From assembly GCA_031404355.1 (NCBI GenBank), contig JANNHK010000436.1, forward strand, positions 1-12,745: a stretch of DNA of 12,745 nt. The letters run 5' to 3'. This stretch comes from JANNHK01 sp031404355 (GTDB lineage Bacteria; Actinomycetota; Acidimicrobiia; IMCC26256; PALSA-610). Below the pieces are notes generated by a model that saw only the letters and a program-made list of their open reading frames with translations, did not search any database and was not told the DNA's origin. Within the stretch, counting starts at the first letter, position 1. Every line of letters starts with the position of its first letter. A program made the position numbers and the translations under genes. Shown here piece by piece: positions 6,056-12,745 of the stretch.

Positions 6056-6600
6056 GATTCGAGTTCCCTTGCTTGTGCGCGCAGTCGCGTGAGCACGACG
6101 TCTTCGTGGGGAAGTGAGGCGTCGCGGGCGAGCGCGCGTCCGAGTGCAAGCCCGAGCAATGCTTCGCGTGCCGTCAGGTAGAACGCTTCGTTCGGTACTC
6201 CGGCCGGATCTACCAACTTCGAAAATCTGGCGATGACCGGGCCGAGCTCGCGGCGCAGTTCGTCGTCGTTGGCCGCGGCCAACCACGCTTCGATGACGGC
6301 CTTGAAACGCGGATCGCTCACACACGTCCACGTGATCTCGATCGCGTCGGCGACCGAAGCGGGCTCGCGTTCGATCTCGGCGACCATGGCGTCGTACACC
6401 GACTGCAACGCGGCCGCGAGCAGGCCCGACAGGTTCGGGTAGTGATGCACCAGCGCGCCGCGTGTGAGCCCGGTGCGTCGGCAGACCTCGACCGCCGTCG
6501 TCGCGGCCCAACCCTTCTCGACCAGTGACGCGACCGCGGCGGCGATCAGGAGAGCTTGTGTCGACGCGCTGCGCTCGACCTGACTTCTCCGTTCCGGCAC
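6052..6600 (-). CDS. TetR-family transcriptional regulator
   Basis: A 182-residue regulator. The N-terminal HTH spans about residues 14-60: ALLIAAAVASLVEKGW, then TTAVEVCRRTGLTRGALVHH, then YPNLSGLLAAAL, a textbook TetR pattern. The C-terminal ligand domain resembles the TetR C-terminal type with ITWTCVSDPRFKAVIEAWLAA. The start is GTG at 6600-6598, with AGGATG 5 nt upstream, though that sequence may be the -10 region of a leaderless transcript. A perfect inverted repeat lies 18 nt upstream, so autoregulation is expected. The gene overlaps the molybdopterin enzyme by 4 nt (ATGA); the regulator therefore very likely controls the whole four-gene operon. The effector is unknown, presumably a substrate of the enzymes downstream. 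Confidence 0.9.
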   Translation of the reverse strand: MPERRSQVERSASTQALLIAAAVASLVEKGWAATTAVEVCRRTGLTRGALVHHYPNLSGLLAAALQSVYDAMVAEIEREPASVADAIEITWTCVSDPRFKAVIEAWLAAANDDELRRELGPVIARFSKLVDPAGVPNEAFYLTAREALLGLALGRALARDASLPHEDVVLTRLRAQARELES

Positions 6601-6606
6601 GGCCGC

Positions 6607-6635
6607 ATCCTGTTCCCATTTACATACAGTGTCAA
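6607..6635 (-). promoter_or_regulatory. Promoter of the TetR / Mo-enzyme / selenoprotein operon
   Basis: TTGACA at 6635-6630 is a perfect -35 box, followed after 17 nt by CAGGAT at 6612-6607, an acceptable actinobacterial -10. Transcription would start at about 6600, at or next to the GTG start, giving a leaderless or nearly leaderless mRNA. The -35 box lies in the spacer of the operator. Confidence 0.6.
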
Positions 6636-6647
6636 ATGTATGTAAAT
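6618..6647. promoter_or_regulatory. TetR operator: perfect 11-bp inverted repeat
   Basis: ATTTACATACA (6618-6628) and TGTATGTAAAT (6637-6647) are exact reverse complements separated by 8 bp. It is strikingly AT-rich in this GC-rich window, overlaps the -35 box and lies just upstream of the TetR start. A bound TetR dimer would block the promoter. Confidence 0.88.
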
Positions 6648-6669
6648 AGCGAATCTCACCGCCACCGGA

Positions 6670-6960
6670 TCAGGCCTCGGGTTCGTCCATCGCGAGCAGA
6701 CCCGACGCGGCCGCGAGCGCGATTGCGGACGTCGCGGCCTTGTCGAACACGGCCGCGAAATAGTGCTCGGCGGCCGTCTCGTGACCCGGCAGCGGCGGCG
6801 GACCGAGCGATGCGACGAGCGCGGCGGGGTCTTCGATCGGGCGAATGTCGTCGCCCTCCTCTTCGTCGACGTCCTCAGTCCCCCAGAAGTCGCGGCTGGG
6901 TACCTGCTTCCGGCGCGGTTGCGATCGGGCGGGCGCCTTGCGGCGGCGTTGCGCGCTCAC
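6670..6960 (-). CDS. Small acidic helicase-partner protein, unknown function
   Basis: A 96-residue protein starting at GTG 6960-6958, sharing GTGA with the stop of the SNF2 gene (translational coupling). It has a basic N-terminus (SAQRRRKAPARSQPRRKQV), an acidic centre with FWGTEDVDEEEGDD (residues 25-38), then a conserved-looking C-terminal helical part with LVASLGPPPLPGHE (48-61) and AEHYFAAVFDKAATSAIALA. I recall similar short proteins next to actinobacterial SNF2 helicases but cannot name a family. The longer reading of this frame extends antisense-like through the helicase gene and is not coding. It probably works with the helicase; the role is unknown. Confidence 0.7.
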   Translation of the reverse strand: MSAQRRRKAPARSQPRRKQVPSRDFWGTEDVDEEEGDDIRPIEDPAALVASLGPPPLPGHETAAEHYFAAVFDKAATSAIALAAASGLLAMDEPEA

Positions 6961-9900
6961 GAATTCACTCCCTCGGAAACCGCGAGGTCTTCGGTGAGTA
7001 CGGCGTCGGGCCGGATGCCGAGAGCAGTCTGGAGCTGGGCCCGGTCGAGGTCGGCGAGCGAACTCGACTTCGGCAGCACGAGGTCGGCGATCCGGCGTTT
7101 CCCCGCCACCACCTCCTCGACGCGTTCGTCGACAGTGCCCGGACAAATCAGCCGGTGGCAGATGACCGTGCGTTCCTGACCGATGCGCCACGCGCGGTCG
7201 CGGGCCTGGTCTTCGACCGCCGGGTTCCACCAGCGGTCGTAGAGCACGACGTGGCTCGCGGCGGTGAGGTTGAGGCCGGTGCCGCCCGCCTTCAGCGACA
7301 GCACGAGCGCGCCCGCGCCTTCGGTTGCCTGGAATTCCTCGATGATGCGGTCGCGCGCGGTGCGGGTGAGGCCGCCGTGGTAGCACTCGATCGCGGTACC
7401 GGTGCGTTCGGAGAGGTGCTCGGCCAACTTCACACCCCACGTCGCGAAGTGGGTGAACACCAGCACCCGCTCGCCCGCGGCGAACACCGCGTCGACGATC
7501 TCTTCGAGGCGGGCGAGCTTGCCGGAGCGCGCCGTCAACGGACGATCGTCGGCCTGGTACGCGGCCGGGTGGTTGCAAATCTGTTTGAGCGCAGTGATGG
7601 CGGCGAGGATTTGGCCCTTGCGCGGCTCGGCATCCTCGGGGAGGTCGCCCGCAGTCACGAGCGTGTCGAGCACGGCCTGATACATGCCGATCTGTTCCGG
7701 CGTCATCACGCAGTGGTCGAGTTCGTCGATGCGGTCGGGCAGTTCCGCCGCGATTTCGGGCTCGGCCTTGGTGCGGCGGAACACCAGGATGCCGTTGAGG
7801 GCGCGCATGGCGTCTTCGGCCTGGACCCGCGCCGCGCTCCCGTCGTTCGAGAGTCGGGCGATGAACTGTGGCCGGCTGCCGACGAGCCCGGGGTTGGCGA
7901 AGTCCAGGATCGCCCAGAGGTCGCCGAGACCGTTCTCGATCGGCGTGCCCGTGAGCGCGACCCGCATGCGCGCGGGGATCTTGCGGAGTTGCTGCGACGT
8001 GTCGTTCGCCGGATTCTTGATCGCCTGCGCCTCGTCGAGGACGACGCGCGCCCATTCGACTTCGGCGATGGCGTCGACGTCGCGGACGGCAGTTCCGTAG
8101 GTCGTGAGCACGACGTCGGCGTCGGCGACCTCGGCCGCGATCTCGTCGGGCGCGGCGCGGCTCGCGCCATGGTGCACAACGACTCGAAGTTCGGGAGTGA
8201 ACCGCGCCGCTTCGGCGGCCCAGTTGCCGACAACCGCGGGCGGCGCGATCACCAGTGCGGGCCCGTCGGCGACGCCGCCCAGCAAGTGCGCAAGCATCGT
8301 CGGCGTCTTTCCGAGACCCATGTCGAGCGCGAGGCAGCCGCCGAGGCCGACGGAATCGAGAAATCCGAGCCACGCGAGGGCTTCGGACTGGTAGCTGCGG
8401 AGTTCGCCGACGAACCCGGCCGGCGCACGTGCGGGTTCCGTCTTCGTCCGCTCGGATGCGGCGAGCAGGTCGGCGGCCCAGCCGCCCCCTTCGAACGAGA
8501 CACCGCCCGCGAGGGGTGACTCCTCGAGGCCCAACGCGAGTCTGAGCATCTCGGCGCCGGAGAGCTGGTTGGTATTCGCCCGGTCGGCGAGCGCTTCCGC
8601 GGCTGCCTTCAGGTCGGCGTTGTCGATGGCGACCCACCGACCGCCCGAACGGATGAGCGGACGCGCTTCCTTCGCCAACCGGGCGATCTCGGCGGCGGTC
8701 AGTTCGACGTCGCCGAACACCGCGGACCAACGCACGTTCGCGAGCTGATTCGCGCCGACGGCCGACTCCGCTTCTTCCACGTAGACCCGCAACGACGGCG
8801 TGGCACGCCGTTTCGTCATCTGGGGCACGCGCACGTCGAACCCGGCGTCGCGCAGCCGCGGGCCGGTCGTCGCCATCATGTCCCAGGCTTCGTCCGCGCT
8901 CAGCACGACCTGCCCCCGCCGGGTACCGCCCGGGCGCAACAGCGGCGGGACCATGCGTTCCAAGCGCACCATCTCGTCTTCGAGATAGCGCCGATCGGAA
9001 CCGGCCATCACGATCGCCTGCTCGATCGGAGCGGGCGCACCGCGCCCACCCGGAGCGAGCACGAAGAGCCGCCAGGTATCCGACGAGTCGGGCGGGTCGA
9101 GCTGCACGATCAGACGCGCTCGCGTGTCGACAGCCGATCGGGCCCACCGTTCGACGCGCGCCACGATCTCGTTCCCGACTGAAAGCGGCGCGTCGAACGC
9201 ACTGCCGTCGAGCCGCGCCAGGAACGCTTCGGCCGCGTCGTTCGCGGTGCGAACGCGCGGCGGGGGCGCCGGGACTTCGAGCCGGCGCGCGCTCTCGCGC
9301 CCGATCGCGTCGACCATGCCCGTGAGCGCGGAACGAGTGAGCGCCCGCGCGTCGACTTGCGTGTCGAGCGCGAGAATGCTGCCCGGCACCGAGTCGGCCA
9401 TCTCTTCGAGCCGGACCGGGTCCACCAACGCCGGTGTCCAGCGCACCGAATACGAACCGTTCGTGCTGTTGGCCTTGGCACTGCGGCGCGTGCGGCGCCG
9501 CAGCTGCGGAACCATCGCACCGCGCGCGGTGAGCTCGACGGCCCAGATCGCGACCCGACCGAGCCAGCGAATGCTCGCGCCGACGTCGTCGCCGACCTCG
9601 CCTGCCCCGGCCGCGACGAGCCAACCGAGGACACTGCCGACGGGCATTGCGAACGAGTCGGCACTCGCGCCGTCGGGCAACGGCACCTGCGTGTGCTTAG
9701 TCCATCCGGCTTCGGGTGCGCCCGCCGCGACGAGCATGGTCATGACCTCGTCGGCCGGGGCACTCCCCGCGCCGCGCCCGCCGGCCCACGCCACGACGCG
9801 CCCGGGTTCCCACGCGACCTGCAAGCGGATCCGGTCGACGACGGTCGGCGCGACTTCACGTGCGGGCCGGGCGCGCTCGGGGCGCTCCACGGGTTCGGGC

Positions 9901-10142
9901 TCGAAACGGGCGGCCGCGGCCGTGAGTCGCCGGACCTCACCCTCGAAGTCGGCGACAACCTGATCGCGTTCTTCGCCCGTGATCGACCGGGCGCTGCGCA
10001 GGTTGTCCTGGGCCTCGTGCACCATGCGCCCGAGCGCGGCGCGCCACGCCGCCGGGTTGGCCTCGAGCGCGTCGAGCTGGGCGGGCGTCGCGTAGCCGTC
10101 GGCGTGTGCGATCACGCACTCGTCGAACTGCCACGGCGTCAT
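6957..10142 (-). CDS. SNF2-family DEAD/DEAH-type helicase with SNF2-associated domain
   Basis: A Swi2/Snf2 ATPase of about 1061 residues, of the bacterial HelZ/HepA-like kind that translocates on DNA or remodels protein-DNA or protein-RNA complexes. The N-terminal half includes a DUF3670-like SNF2-associated domain (around LSADEAWDMMATTGPRLRDA and VRWSAVFGDVELTAAEIARL). The ATPase core has Walker A DMGLGKT (607-613), motif II DEAQ (703-706), motif III ALTGTPIENGLGDLW, the second RecA domain with LVFTHFATWG and LSLKAGGTGLNLT, and motif VI QARDRAWRIGQ (979-989). All motifs are intact. The start is uncertain: ATG at 10142 is chosen, as it directly precedes TPWQFDECVIAHADGYATPA; ATG at 10205 would add 21 residues, and neither has a good RBS. 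It is coupled to the 96-residue gene downstream. Confidence 0.92.
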   Translation of the reverse strand: MTPWQFDECVIAHADGYATPAQLDALEANPAAWRAALGRMVHEAQDNLRSARSITGEERDQVVADFEGEVRRLTAAAARFEPEPVERPERARPAREVAPTVVDRIRLQVAWEPGRVVAWAGGRGAGSAPADEVMTMLVAAGAPEAGWTKHTQVPLPDGASADSFAMPVGSVLGWLVAAGAGEVGDDVGASIRWLGRVAIWAVELTARGAMVPQLRRRTRRSAKANSTNGSYSVRWTPALVDPVRLEEMADSVPGSILALDTQVDARALTRSALTGMVDAIGRESARRLEVPAPPPRVRTANDAAEAFLARLDGSAFDAPLSVGNEIVARVERWARSAVDTRARLIVQLDPPDSSDTWRLFVLAPGGRGAPAPIEQAIVMAGSDRRYLEDEMVRLERMVPPLLRPGGTRRGQVVLSADEAWDMMATTGPRLRDAGFDVRVPQMTKRRATPSLRVYVEEAESAVGANQLANVRWSAVFGDVELTAAEIARLAKEARPLIRSGGRWVAIDNADLKAAAEALADRANTNQLSGAEMLRLALGLEESPLAGGVSFEGGGWAADLLAASERTKTEPARAPAGFVGELRSYQSEALAWLGFLDSVGLGGCLALDMGLGKTPTMLAHLLGGVADGPALVIAPPAVVGNWAAEAARFTPELRVVVHHGASRAAPDEIAAEVADADVVLTTYGTAVRDVDAIAEVEWARVVLDEAQAIKNPANDTSQQLRKIPARMRVALTGTPIENGLGDLWAILDFANPGLVGSRPQFIARLSNDGSAARVQAEDAMRALNGILVFRRTKAEPEIAAELPDRIDELDHCVMTPEQIGMYQAVLDTLVTAGDLPEDAEPRKGQILAAITALKQICNHPAAYQADDRPLTARSGKLARLEEIVDAVFAAGERVLVFTHFATWGVKLAEHLSERTGTAIECYHGGLTRTARDRIIEEFQATEGAGALVLSLKAGGTGLNLTAASHVVLYDRWWNPAVEDQARDRAWRIGQERTVICHRLICPGTVDERVEEVVAGKRRIADLVLPKSSSLADLDRAQLQTALGIRPDAVLTEDLAVSEGVNS

Positions 10143-10197
10143 ACCGTCGACGCCGAGTGAACTCACCCGGCCACCCGCCCGGGCCGCGTCCTTGGAT

Positions 10198-10374
10198 TCA
10201 TGCATCTCCCATAGGGATCTTGCGGAGGGGAGTGCCCTCGAAGAAGCTCGGGCGGTGAAGCCCGGGTTGGCGCATCTCGCCGCCGGAGAGATGTTCCAAC
10301 ACGCGGTCACGACGACTGGCGTAATGCCCGCACAGGGAGTGTACTTCAGCGCCGGAGGCCTCTAGGCAACCGAC
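10198..10374 (-). other. Unassigned coding-like stretch upstream of the SNF2 gene
   Basis: On the minus strand an open frame reads into SLCGHYASRRDRVLEHLSGG, continues with MRQPGLHRPSFFEG and stops with TGA at 10200-10198, overlapping the alternative SNF2 start at 10205. The peptide looks protein-like, but there is no convincing start or RBS (GTG at about 10303 is the best), and GC at third positions is lower than in neighbours. It may be a leader peptide, a gene remnant, or chance in a structured RNA. No family recognised. Confidence 0.3.
10267..10299. repeat. Interrupted inverted repeat in the divergent region
   Basis: TTGGCGCATCTC (10267-10278) and GAGATGTTCCAA (10288-10299) are reverse complements at 10 of 12 positions, with a 9-bp spacer. 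It lies between the divergent SNF2 and protease genes. It could be a regulator site or an RNA hairpin in the SNF2 leader. Confidence 0.55.
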
Positions 10375-10415
10375 TGCCGATGCGGGGCGGCCACCCGCGG
10401 GAGGATGATCACTCC

Positions 10416-12745
10416 ATGAGGGTGGGCGTAGGGAGGGCGGCGCGCGCGCTGCTCGTGGGCGTGGTCGCCCTGGCCGGGCTCCCGACGCTGCCCCGCCCCC
10501 CCGGCGGCCGCGGCGGAACCCCGGCCCGTGCCCGACCCGGTCGAAGTCTCCATCTCCACTGGAGGGTTCGTCCCGGGCGTGTTCACGTTGGCGGTGGGGC
10601 AGAGCGTGGAGTTCACGAACGACTCGGGCGCCGCCCAGACCGTCACCGCCACGGACGGGGCGTTCGACTCCGGAACGATCCCACCGGGCGGCGGCTTCAC
10701 GATGGCCATCGGGGTGACGGGGACGTTCTCCTTCGCGTCGGCGAACAACGCCGCGTTCACCGGCATGGTCATGGTGGGGCTGCTGGACATTCCCGGAACA
10801 CCGAACGCATTGGTGTCGAGCGCGATGTCGTTGATCGCGATTCCGCCGATCTCCGATATGGACCAGCACCCGGCCGGCATCTACGCATCGCGTTCGCGGG
10901 CGCTCGTGATGTTCAAGGACAGCGCGACCGTCGCCGACGCGAACGACGCGTTGGCCGACGCGCGGGTCACGCTCGTCGCGACGATTCCGTCGCTGAACGC
11001 GGTCGTCGTCCAAGTGACCAACCCGCCCGCGGTCGGAGACTTCGCGCCGCTGGAGTTGACCCTGGCAATCCTGCGGGCGCATCCCGCGGTCGCGGCGGCG
11101 GCGATGGACAAGCTCACCGAGGCTTCGAGCGCGACGATGCCCGCCGACTCCAGCGCGCCGACAACTTGGGCGTGGGACGACGGACGCGGCACAACCGGTT
11201 CGGCGCCGATCGGGACCGGCGACAACTGGTCACTCGAGTCGGCGCGTGTACCGACGACGTGGAACCTCCTCGACGGTGTGCGCCAGCGCGGTTCCGATGT
11301 GCAGACCGTGATCTACGACCATGGGTTCGAGCCCTCGCACCCCGACCTGAAGCTGCCCGTCGTCGACATCTGCCGGGCGTGGATCGTCGCGTGCACGGAG
11401 AATCCCACCGGCGGCGACAGCCGCGACCACGGAACGCACGTCGCCGGAATCGTGGGCGCCACGTTCGACAACGCGGGCGCGCAGCCCGGGACGACGCTCG
11501 GCGTGAGCGGCGTCAACCCCGTCGCGAACATGTCGGCCGTGTCGTGGAAGGGCAACTTCGTGCACGGCACCTTGGGCACGATCGACGACTCGTTCGCGCA
11601 GGGGTCGGACACGAGCGCCAACTGGGCGGCCTGGATGGAGATCGTCGACGAGAAGAAGGCGGGCGGGAAGTTCCCCAACCTGCGCGCGGTCAACATGAGC
11701 GGCACGACGATGGTGCTCGTGCGCAATCCGACGACCGCGGTCGCGTTGTGGGGGGCGAACAACACCTTGAAGCGCTGCGGACCGGGTGTGAACGACGACG
11801 CCGGCGGCACGGGACCGTGCACACCGAACACGCTCGACGCGCTCCTCACCGACGTCGCCAACGACGGCGTGTTCGCCCGCCGGGTCGCCGAACGCGCGGC
11901 GGGCAAGGACATCCTCCTCACGATCGCGGCCGCCAACGACAGCAACTCCATCTGTGCCGACTCCGTCCAGACCGCGTCGCCCGGCACCGGCGCGTGCCCC
12001 GCCGGGTTCACCTTCGTGCTCGTCGATACCCGCAGGTGGCACGCGTTCGGGTGGGCAAACGCCAACTGGCAGAGCACCGCGGCCAACCCGATCGTCATGG
12101 TCGAAGCCGTCGACATCGACGGCGCGCGCGCCGGGTTCTCCAACGTCGGCGGCGACGTCTCGGCGCCCGGCGTCAACATCTGGAGCACCTTCCCCCCCGG
12201 ACGCCCGTCGACGCCCCCGGGCTACCAGACGCTGGGCGGCACCTCGATGGCCGCGCCGTTCGTCGCCGGGCTCGCCGGGTGGCTCGCCGCGTACAAACCG
12301 ACGCTGAGCGTCGGCCAGATCAAGGCCGCGATCGTCGGCGGCGCCCGCAGCGACACCACCGGCGGCGCCAAGCCCCGCGTCGACGCGTACTCCTCGTTCC
12401 TCATCGTCGGCGCGCTCACAGATCTGGCCGACTTCAACGATTCGTCGGCCGACGGCAACCGGCGCATCATCCGCTCGAAGACCCAGACCGAAACGGTCGA
12501 CACGGACGTCGGCGCGAAGGTGGACGGCGCCCAACTCCACTCCGCGCCCGACGGCAAGGTCGACATGCGCGACTTCCGCCGTTTCCGCGACGCGTTGCTA
12601 CAGACCTGCATCAACCGCACTTCCGGTCCCGGCTGTCCGCCCATCGGCACCGTCAGCATGGACGGCGCGAACAACCATCCGAAGAACGACCTCAACTACG
12701 ACGGTTGCGTCTTCCCGACCACCTGCCGGACCGAAGAAGCGTGGT
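10416..12745 (+). CDS. Secreted subtilisin-like serine protease (S8), frameshifted at a C7 run, 3' end outside the window
   Basis: The ATG at 10416 (GGGAGGA 10 nt upstream) starts a signal peptide: MRVGVGRAARALLVGVV and a hydrophobic core ending near LPTLP. At 10496-10502 a run of seven C shifts the frame; removing one C joins it to PPAAAAEPRPVPD and the rest. Numbered on the repaired protein (776 residues visible): cupredoxin-like domain about 41-121, propeptide-like region about 155-230, then the S8 domain with Asp301 (IYDHGFEPSHPDL), His341 (DHGTHVAGIVG), oxyanion Asn507 (AAANDS) and Ser610 (GGTSMAAPFVAG). A calcium-loop or dockerin-like tail begins about 709 (APDGKVDMRDFRRFRD), with a second DLNYDG loop. 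The catalytic triad is complete, so the protease itself looks functional. The frameshift is either a sequencing error, a phase-variable tract or a real inactivation. Confidence 0.85.
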   Translation, partial: MRVGVGRAARALLVGVVALAGLPTLPRPPGGRGGTPARARPGRSLHLHWRVRPGRVHVGGGAERGVHERLGRRPDRHRHGRGVRLRNDPTGRRLHDGHRGDGDVLLRVGEQRRVHRHGHGGAAGHSRNTERIGVERDVVDRDSADLRYGPAPGRHLRIAFAGARDVQGQRDRRRRERRVGRRAGHARRDDSVAERGRRPSDQPARGRRLRAAGVDPGNPAGASRGRGGGDGQAHRGFERDDARRLQRADNLGVGRRTRHNRFGADRDRRQLVTRVGACTDDVEPPRRCAPARFRCADRDLRPWVRALAPRPEAARRRHLPGVDRRVHGESHRRRQPRPRNARRRNRGRHVRQRGRAARDDARRERRQPRREHVGRVVEGQLRARHLGHDRRLVRAGVGHERQLGGLDGDRRREEGGREVPQPARGQHERHDDGARAQSDDRGRVVGGEQHLEALRTGCERRRRRHGTVHTEHARRAPHRRRQRRRVRPPGRRTRGGQGHPPHDRGRQRQQLHLCRLRPDRVARHRRVPRRVHLRARRYPQVARVRVGKRQLAEHRGQPDRHGRSRRHRRRARRVLQRRRRRLGARRQHLEHLPPRTPVDAPGLPDAGRHLDGRAVRRRARRVARRVQTDAERRPDQGRDRRRRPQRHHRRRQAPRRRVLLVPHRRRAHRSGRLQRFVGRRQPAHHPLEDPDRNGRHGRRREGGRRPTPLRARRQGRHARLPPFPRRVATDLHQPHFRSRLSAHRHRQHGRREQPSEERPQLRRLRLPDHLPDRRSV
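10496..10502 (+). repeat. C7 homopolymer causing the protease frameshift
   Basis: Seven consecutive C lie within the signal-peptide region. With six, the reading frame from ATG 10416 runs uninterrupted through the cleavage region (PPAAAAEP) and into the mature protein. This is the only disruption found between the start and the window end. Confidence 0.8.

Noticed and set aside
6056..6619. N-terminal extension of the molybdopterin enzyme to 6619
   Set aside because: The extension is antisense-phase reading through the TetR gene with Arg-rich low-complexity content; the Fe-S motif begins just after ATG 6055.
6525..8519. 664-residue plus-strand open frame
   Set aside because: It lies antisense to the SNF2 helicase, whose motifs are all intact, and its protein shows no recognisable domain; long antisense frames are expected at this GC content.
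6961..9624. Long minus-strand frame upstream of the 96-residue gene
   Set aside because: It is an out-of-phase shadow of the helicase gene with Arg-rich sequence; only the last 96 codons look coding.
10257..10300. ABC-transporter signature-like LSGGEMRQ in the minus-strand frame
   Set aside because: There is no Walker A or B motif around it, and the stretch is far too short; chance similarity.
11230..12540. 436-residue minus-strand open frame
   Set aside because: It is antisense to the S8 protease domain with its Asp/His/Ser triad and contains only Val/Arg/Gly-rich sequence.
1..12745. CRISPR arrays, tRNA or rRNA genes, insertion sequences
   Set aside because: No regularly spaced repeats, tRNA-like cloverleafs, rRNA segments or transposase genes with terminal repeats were seen.

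Overview
The window is high-GC DNA with dense, often overlapping genes, many GTG starts and GGAGG-type ribosome binding sites. A MEDS/RsbA-type anti-sigma regulator, an SNF2 helicase with a DUF3670-like accessory domain, and a short adenylate kinase suggest an actinobacterium, possibly of the Acidimicrobiia/Thermoleophilia kind. That placement is inference; no rRNA or marker gene is present.

Layout. (1) 1-1404, minus strand: a regulatory cassette of STAS protein, small DUF2630-like protein, then a MEDS-domain RsbA-like anti-sigma regulator cut by the window edge. The STAS gene has a roughly 115-nt leader rich in hairpins behind a GGGTAT box. The RsbA-like gene has its own SigB/SigF-like promoter and a perfect 10-bp hairpin reaching its ribosome binding site. 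(2) 1405-2644: a small plus-strand HTH-like gene, a minus-strand 74-residue orphan, and a plus-strand adenylate kinase. (3) 2645-6600, minus strand: an apparent operon read in the order TetR, molybdopterin oxidoreductase, 43-residue basic peptide, thioredoxin-like protein. The first three genes are joined by 4-nt ATGA/GTGA overlaps and the fourth follows 10 nt later. TetR is preceded by a perfect 11-bp inverted repeat overlapping its promoter. (4) 6670-10142, minus strand: an SNF2-family helicase overlapping a 96-residue partner gene. (5) 10143-10415: a spacer with inverted repeats and a coding-like stretch I cannot assign. (6) 10416-end, plus strand: a secreted subtilisin-like protease that runs off the window.

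The main finding is in region 3. The thioredoxin-like gene has an in-frame TGA exactly where its first redox-active cysteine should be (W-TGA-G-C), and the same frame continues for 238 more sense codons. Fourteen nucleotides after the TGA is a perfect 6-bp hairpin with a 5-nt loop, fitting a bacterial SECIS element. I read this as a selenoprotein of 356 residues with a U-G-C redox motif, co-transcribed with a Mo/W-bis-MGD enzyme under TetR control. The annotation as two truncated ORFs would be wrong.

A second trap is the protease. Its signal peptide and mature domain lie in different frames, separated by a run of seven C. Six C would restore one protein with signal peptide, cupredoxin-like domain lacking copper ligands, propeptide-like region, S8 catalytic triad and dockerin-like tail.
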